A stretch of 64,000 nt of DNA. It comes from Paenisporosarcina quisquiliarum_A. Its GTDB lineage: Bacteria; Bacillota; Bacilli; Bacillales_A; Planococcaceae. The notes below the pieces were generated by a model, which searched no databases, was not told where the DNA came from, and worked only from the letters and a program-made list of their open reading frames with translations. Below, one piece after another: positions 60,034 through 64,000 of the stretch. The translations under genes were made by a program, and so were the position numbers. The DNA lies in assembly GCF_043641925.1 (NCBI RefSeq), contig NZ_JBHZRU010000015.1, positions 1-64,000 of the forward strand, written 5' to 3'. Position 1 is the stretch's first letter; each line of letters opens with the position of its first letter.

Positions 60034-60474
60034 TCATGCCTCCATCATCTTAGTTGCGAGTTCTTCTATTAAAGTGTCTAATTCGTTAAAGGTTTTTTGA
60101 TACGTTTGAACATCACCACCAAAAGGATCCGAAACATCGTGCGATCCATATGGTCGTACATACTCTTTAAGTGTAAACGTCTTCTCAATCACATAAGGGA
60201 AAGCTTGTCCGAGCATTTGTTTATGAGCAGTTGTCATCGTTAAGATTAAATCTGCCCATCGTAAATCCTCTTCGCTTATTTGACGAGAAAAATGCATGAA
60301 ATCGATGCCTTTATTCGAGATGACGTGTTTGGCATTCTCCGAAATATCTCCGCCATCCATTGCATAAATTCCGGCAGATCGAACGTCCGTATTTGGTATG
60401 TTTTGAGCTTGAAACAATGCTTCAGCCATTGGACTTCGACATGTATTCCCCGTGCAGATAAAGTAAATATTCAT
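60034..60474 (-). CDS. ywlE: Protein-arginine phosphatase YwlE
   Basis: A 146-residue low-molecular-weight phosphatase. The P-loop FICTGNTCRSPM gives Cys 7, Thr 11 and Arg 13; Thr 11 is the residue that in B. subtilis YwlE selects phosphoarginine over phosphotyrosine. The general acid lies in DPFGGDVQTY. It should oppose McsB kinase. The start at 60474 follows GAGGGATT; a frame start at 60486 overlaps the mntP stop. Confidence 0.92.
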   Translation of the reverse strand: MNIYFICTGNTCRSPMAEALFQAQNIPNTDVRSAGIYAMDGGDISENAKHVISNKGIDFMHFSRQISEEDLRWADLILTMTTAHKQMLGQAFPYVIEKTFTLKEYVRPYGSHDVSDPFGGDVQTYQKTFNELDTLIEELATKMMEA

Positions 60475-60482
60475 GTAATCCC

Positions 60483-60974
60483 TCATTTACTTAAAAATGT
60501 GAGCACACTCAAAATAATTAAGCATACCCCAGATATTCTTGTAAGAATCGGTCCTTTAATAAAGTTACCTTTCAGTGCTATGTATGAAAAAATAAATGCA
60601 AAAACACCAGCACTAATTAAAAAGACCCATCTCTGTAAATGAAGCATACCAAAAGAAAGGCTAACTGAAAAGGTGTCTATACTGACAATTAAGGCAAGAA
60701 AAGCGGGAGGAATATAGGAAGGAGTTGGTTTGTGTTGGTTTAAACATAAATGAAGTCCTGTTAGAAAAAGTAGAACGGATGAAATCCATCGTCCACCTTC
60801 GAGGAGAAGGTGAGTAATCCATTCACCAGCTAAAAAGCCGATGAACGGAAAAATCATATGTAAGATTCCGGTCCAAATGGCCAGAAGAAGGGGGGTTCTT
60901 ATTTTTGGTAACACACTATATAGCGCTACGACATCTAATGCCGTCAAAATTCCAGCAAACAACTCTGTACCCAA
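60483..60974 (-). CDS. mntP: MntP/YwlD-type manganese efflux pump
   Basis: A 163-residue membrane protein with about five to six helices. SIDTFSVSLSFG is the conserved second-half motif with its Asp; the first motif is altered (ALDVVALYSV instead of DAFAVS) but keeps an Asp. The family exports Mn2+. TTG start after AGGAGAG. Same place as B. subtilis ywlD. Confidence 0.82.
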   Translation of the reverse strand: MGTELFAGILTALDVVALYSVLPKIRTPLLLAIWTGILHMIFPFIGFLAGEWITHLLLEGGRWISSVLLFLTGLHLCLNQHKPTPSYIPPAFLALIVSIDTFSVSLSFGMLHLQRWVFLISAGVFAFIFSYIALKGNFIKGPILTRISGVCLIILSVLTFLSK

Positions 60975-61029
60975 ATAACATCTCTCCTATCTTTTGCATC
61001 CGTATTACTATATGCAAATATTGAAGAGT

Positions 61030-62064
61030 TTAGGATATCCACCAGTTTCCATTTGCCGCTTTTTCTAGACGGTTTAATATGGCTGTGCCTACACCATCTG
61101 TTTGAGGTACTGTAACTAGCACGATATCAGCAGTCGTCTCATCACATGCCCTTAAATGCGCATACAACGATTGAGCATATTCATCCAGATTCAATCCATC
61201 TCCTAACGAAAAGAACCAATCTGCAGCGTCAACTTTGCATGTAACTGGCGCTAATAGAGCGACCGTTTGACCATTCTTATGTATCTCATTAATGGCTGCA
61301 GTTATAACAGATGTCTCGGGTTTTATTAAATAAACAGGTGCATCTGGCGCATAGTGTGCATATTTCATACCAGGTGCTTTTGGCACTGAACTGTCTTGTT
61401 CATGTTCACTCTTCGGTTCGATCACTTCCCCAATTACTTCACGCAACATTGGAGCGGTAACTCCACCTGGACGCAATATTACTGGGGGGTCTACGGTAAA
61501 ATCAGCAACGGTAGATTCTAAACCTATGCCGGTCGCACCACCATCTAAGATTAATGGAATTCTGCCTTGAAGATCATGTTCGACATGTTTTCCTGTTGTC
61601 GGACTCGGCTTTCCACTTCGGTTCGCACTCGGAGCCGCGAGTGGTTCCTTTAGCCTTTTCAACAACTCAAGAGCAACCGGATGATTCGGCATTCGTAAGC
61701 CAACTGTGGATAAACCCGCTGTGACATTGGAGGCAAATAAAGATGGTTTCGCGTTTAAAATAATCGTTAAAGGACCTGGCCAAAAAGCATCTATGCAACG
61801 TTTCGCTTTTTCAGGAATCGATTGAACGTATTTCTCAATATCATGAGGGTCACCCACATGCACGATTAAAGGATTATCTGAAGGTCTACCCTTCGCTTGA
61901 AAAACTTTTGCAACCGCATTTTCGTTCGTTGCAATAGCTCCTAAGCCGTACACCGTTTCAGTTGGAAAAGCCACAACTTCACCAGCACGAAGCATATCCA
62001 CAGCCTGTGAATAAAGCAAATCGTTATGCACATTTTTATCCACAATTCGTCGTTTAGTTTCCAA
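61030..62064 (-). CDS. ywlC: L-threonylcarbamoyladenylate synthase (Sua5/YwlC)
   Basis: A 344-residue two-domain enzyme for tRNA t6A37. The YrdC domain (1-215) has FPTETVYGLGAIATN, KGRPSDNPLIVHV, APSANRSGKPSPTT and STVADFT; the Sua5 C-terminal domain follows (PKAPGMKYAHYAPDAPVYLI onward). TTG start after AAGGGAG. Its 5' end lies inside a DnaA-box cluster. Confidence 0.95.
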   Translation of the reverse strand: METKRRIVDKNVHNDLLYSQAVDMLRAGEVVAFPTETVYGLGAIATNENAVAKVFQAKGRPSDNPLIVHVGDPHDIEKYVQSIPEKAKRCIDAFWPGPLTIILNAKPSLFASNVTAGLSTVGLRMPNHPVALELLKRLKEPLAAPSANRSGKPSPTTGKHVEHDLQGRIPLILDGGATGIGLESTVADFTVDPPVILRPGGVTAPMLREVIGEVIEPKSEHEQDSSVPKAPGMKYAHYAPDAPVYLIKPETSVITAAINEIHKNGQTVALLAPVTCKVDAADWFFSLGDGLNLDEYAQSLYAHLRACDETTADIVLVTVPQTDGVGTAILNRLEKAANGNWWIS

Positions 62065-62172
62065 TTGTCAAACTCCCTTCTATCGCGGTTTATCCATTAG
62101 TTATACACATAGTGTGGATAAGTAGTGAACAATCGGTGGATAACTACGACCAAAACTTGTTTTTTATCCACT
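61994..62172. promoter_or_regulatory. DnaA-box cluster at ywlC/spoIIR
   Basis: Five exact TTATNCACA matches in 116 bp: TGTGAATAA 62006-62014, TTATGCACA 62024-62032, TTATCCACA 62036-62044, TTATACACA 62101-62109 and TGTGGATAA 62113-62121. One-mismatch boxes lie at 61994 (ATATCCACA), 62135 (GGTGGATAA) and 62164 (TTATCCACT). Two more (62739, 62750) stand between spoIIR and prmC. From memory, B. subtilis has a DnaA-box cluster at ywlC that helps control replication initiation. Confidence 0.75.
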
Positions 62173-62713
62173 CCCACGTCCAAAACTTCACTGGTTCTTC
62201 TTTCGGCTCTTCATCACGGTAGCAGACTTTTGGAAATAATGCGCACCACCAATTGTCCCCTTTACCTTCACCAATCGTAACAACTAATGCTTTTTGCACA
62301 TTTTGTGAGTAAAAAATGGAACCATCTTTTTTAGGTGGAATGAGTGCATCTACTACTTGAATCTGAATCATTTTTTTCGTAATTTTCCCAGCACGCTTTG
62401 TCATTTCATTCGTTAAACTGCTCAACTGATTTTCTAGTTCTTCTGCCGATTTTGCAGTTGCAAGGGCTTCGACTAAAAGCGGTTGAATTTCTTCTTGAAT
62501 CAATGACTTCATTTCTTGATCTTCTTGTGTGTTACTATTTGCTACAATTCGTACATGAATGGCATCAGCAGGTATTGCTTCAGCTGCTCCACTCGCACTT
62601 GGCAATAAGAACAATATTGTTTGAATAATCAATAAAGAAAAAATGAGTTCCATCCATGGGGATCTTTTCGATTGTGGTGATTCATTTCTAATAATCTCGT
62701 AATCTGGCAACAT
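62144..62713 (-). CDS. spoIIR: Stage II sporulation protein R
   Basis: A 189-residue secreted signal made in the forespore that triggers SpoIIGA to process pro-sigma-E. A membrane/signal segment (ELIFSLLIIQTILFLLPSASG) precedes IHVRIVANSNTQEDQEMK and the family tail ALVVTIGEGKGDNWWCALFPKVC. GGAGGCGAAC ribosome site. 46 nt after prmC. Confidence 0.95.
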   Translation of the reverse strand: MLPDYEIIRNESPQSKRSPWMELIFSLLIIQTILFLLPSASGAAEAIPADAIHVRIVANSNTQEDQEMKSLIQEEIQPLLVEALATAKSAEELENQLSSLTNEMTKRAGKITKKMIQIQVVDALIPPKKDGSIFYSQNVQKALVVTIGEGKGDNWWCALFPKVCYRDEEPKEEPVKFWTWEWIKNKFWS

Positions 62714-62759
62714 GTTTTGTTCGCCTCCTTGCCCCTATTGTGGACAAGGTGTGGATACT

Positions 62760-63617
62760 TTATTCACTTATCTCGCAAAATATCATTCGATTTTTACCGT
62801 TAATGTCTTTTACTATATCAACTTTAGCTTTTGGGAATGCTAGTTGGAAAAATTCTTGCACGGTCGGTCCTTGTTCGTGACCGATTTCAAGACCAATTAG
62901 CCCAGGTTTATTCATCAATGAAGGTAACTCTTCAGACAGCCTTTTATATAAATACAAACCTTGTTCTTCAGCAAATAAAGCAGAGTGTGGTTCGTATTCA
63001 TACACACTATCAGAAAGAGTCTCCGCTTCCTCAAACGCAATATAAGGTGGGTTAGATAAAACAACATCCCATTTTTGATGGGCGATTGGTTTAGATAAAT
63101 CACCTTGTTTAAAATGAATATCTGCTCCTAGTGATTCAGCGTTTCTCTTCGCCATATCTAGTGCATCTTGGGACAAATCAGTAACAGTTACTTGGAATGA
63201 AGGCTGTTCAAGTTTCAGAGAAATACCTATTACGCCACTACCAGTACCGATATCTGCCACTTGGAGATCTGTTTTATTCGAAAAAAGAGATTTTACTCTA
63301 TTCATTGTTTCATAAACAAGTTCTTCTGTTTCTGGACGTGGAATTAAAACATGTTCATTCACTTCAAAGTTGCGACCGTAAAATTCTTCATAGCCAGTAA
63401 GATATTGAATTGGTTTTCCTTTTACATGTTTTTCAATGAGCGACCAATAGTGTTCATACTCAGTTTCTGACATTGGTTCTCGCATATCCGCAAGTAATTG
63501 AGCATGCGTTTTGTTTAAAACATGTTGAAGCAGCAATCGAGCAACAGGTTCTTCTCTTTTGTTTTCAATTAAAAAAGAAGAAGCCCTAGACAGGGCCTCA
63601 TATATATACTTATACAT
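62760..63617 (-). CDS. prmC: Release factor glutamine methyltransferase PrmC
   Basis: A 285-residue SAM-dependent enzyme that methylates the Gln of the GGQ motif in release factors. VADIGTGSGVIGISL binds SAM and VVLSNPPYIAF is the catalytic NPPY. Overlaps the prfA stop by 8 nt, so coupled. Confidence 0.96.
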   Translation of the reverse strand: MYKYIYEALSRASSFLIENKREEPVARLLLQHVLNKTHAQLLADMREPMSETEYEHYWSLIEKHVKGKPIQYLTGYEEFYGRNFEVNEHVLIPRPETEELVYETMNRVKSLFSNKTDLQVADIGTGSGVIGISLKLEQPSFQVTVTDLSQDALDMAKRNAESLGADIHFKQGDLSKPIAHQKWDVVLSNPPYIAFEEAETLSDSVYEYEPHSALFAEEQGLYLYKRLSEELPSLMNKPGLIGLEIGHEQGPTVQEFFQLAFPKAKVDIVKDINGKNRMIFCEISE

Positions 63618-64000
63618 CTGATTCGTTCATCCGATCTAAACGCTCTGATTGATCCGTCAAGATTAATACATCCACGATTTCATCCAATTTACCTTCCATA
63701 ATTTGATCTAACTTTTGAATCGTTAAACCAACACGGTGATCAGTCACTCGATTTTGTGGATAGTTGTACGTGCGAATTCGTTCTGAACGATCTCCTGTTC
63801 CAACTGCCGACTTACGAACAGAGTCGTACTCAGCTTGCGCTTCTTGACGGAATTTATCAGCAACACGTGCACGTAAAACCGTCATTGCTTTCGCTTTGTT
63901 TTTAATTTGAGATTTTTCATCTTGGCACGTCACAACTGTACCAGTCGGAATATGCGTTAAACGCACAGCTGACATCGTTGTATTTACCGATTGTCCACCG
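63610..64000 (-). CDS. prfA: Peptide chain release factor 1, C-terminal part (cut by window edge)
   Basis: The frame is open through the window end. The first complete codons read GGQSVNTT, so the window begins in the catalytic GGQ loop, followed by MSAVRLTHIPTGTVVTCQDEKSQIKNKAKAM and IRTYNYPQNRVTDHRVGLTIQKLDQIMEG, the RF1 domain 3-4. Upstream sequence lies beyond the window. Confidence 0.95.
   Translation of the reverse strand, partial: GGQSVNTTMSAVRLTHIPTGTVVTCQDEKSQIKNKAKAMTVLRARVADKFRQEAQAEYDSVRKSAVGTGDRSERIRTYNYPQNRVTDHRVGLTIQKLDQIMEGKLDEIVDVLILTDQSERLDRMNESDV

Overview
This 64-kb window is chromosomal DNA from a low-GC, endospore-forming Firmicute. The best fit is the Bacillales family Planococcaceae/Caryophanaceae (Sporosarcina, Paenisporosarcina, Psychrobacillus type). 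The right half keeps the Bacillus subtilis order ywqB-ywqA-ssbB-ywpF-fabZ-epuA-flhP/flhO-mbl-spoIIID-spoIIQ-spoIID-murA-ywzB-atp operon-upp-glyA-ywlG-rpiB-ywlE-ywlD-ywlC-spoIIR-prmC-prfA. The sporulation genes show a spore former. The family is inferred from gene content and style; no 16S gene is present.

Left third (1-22 kb), accessory and signalling. A stand-alone MurE-like ligase is followed by a small membrane protein, a PuuD-type amidotransferase, a CHASE4-GGDEF cyclase converging on a GAF-GGDEF-EAL protein, and a CopC-CopD copper protein. Next come stress genes (a GSP39-like dehydrogenase and a YflT/GSP17M-like protein, both with sigma-B-like promoters), an LCP cell-wall enzyme, SEC-C, YcgG and DDAH-like proteins, and a RelE/Phd toxin-antitoxin pair with a palindromic operator. 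A three-gene mtnK-mtnA-aldolase operon fits salvage of 5-methylthioribose or 5-deoxyribose. A YknW/YknX-like pair closes the region.

Middle (22-44 kb). This holds a 34-residue membrane peptide, a large secreted nuclease, an IDEAL-domain protein, the SWIM/SNF2 pair, competence-type SSB, YwpF, a duplicated repeat region at 34-35 kb, and then fabZ, flagellar rod genes, mbl and the sporulation genes spoIIID, spoIIQ and spoIID, ending with murA. Right (44-64 kb). The complete nine-subunit ATP synthase operon (atpZ-atpI-atpB-E-F-H-A-G-D-C) has a clear sigma-A promoter. It is followed by mnaA, upp, a LOV-domain blue-light GGDEF-EAL protein, glyA, ywlG, rpiB, a chemoreceptor, ywlE, mntP, ywlC, spoIIR, prmC and the 3' end of prfA. 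A dense DnaA-box cluster lies at ywlC/spoIIR.

The most unusual signal is intergenic. Three sequence-unrelated repeat families share one design: a 13-bp core plus about 8 bp of variable linker, repeating every 21 bp (two helical turns). Family A (ATTCAAGGATTCG type) occurs six times between 2.5 and 19.7 kb, often with exactly six units and a conserved leader. Family B (TTCTAACTGAGAT) sits in a tandem duplication at 34-35 kb. Family C (TTGATTGATAAAT) lies at 51.8 kb between direct repeats. Family A often adjoins long terminator hairpins (GTGCCAGGTAC...GTACCTGGCAC) placed 1-3 nt after stop codons. A third dispersed GC-rich element of about 105 bp occurs three times.
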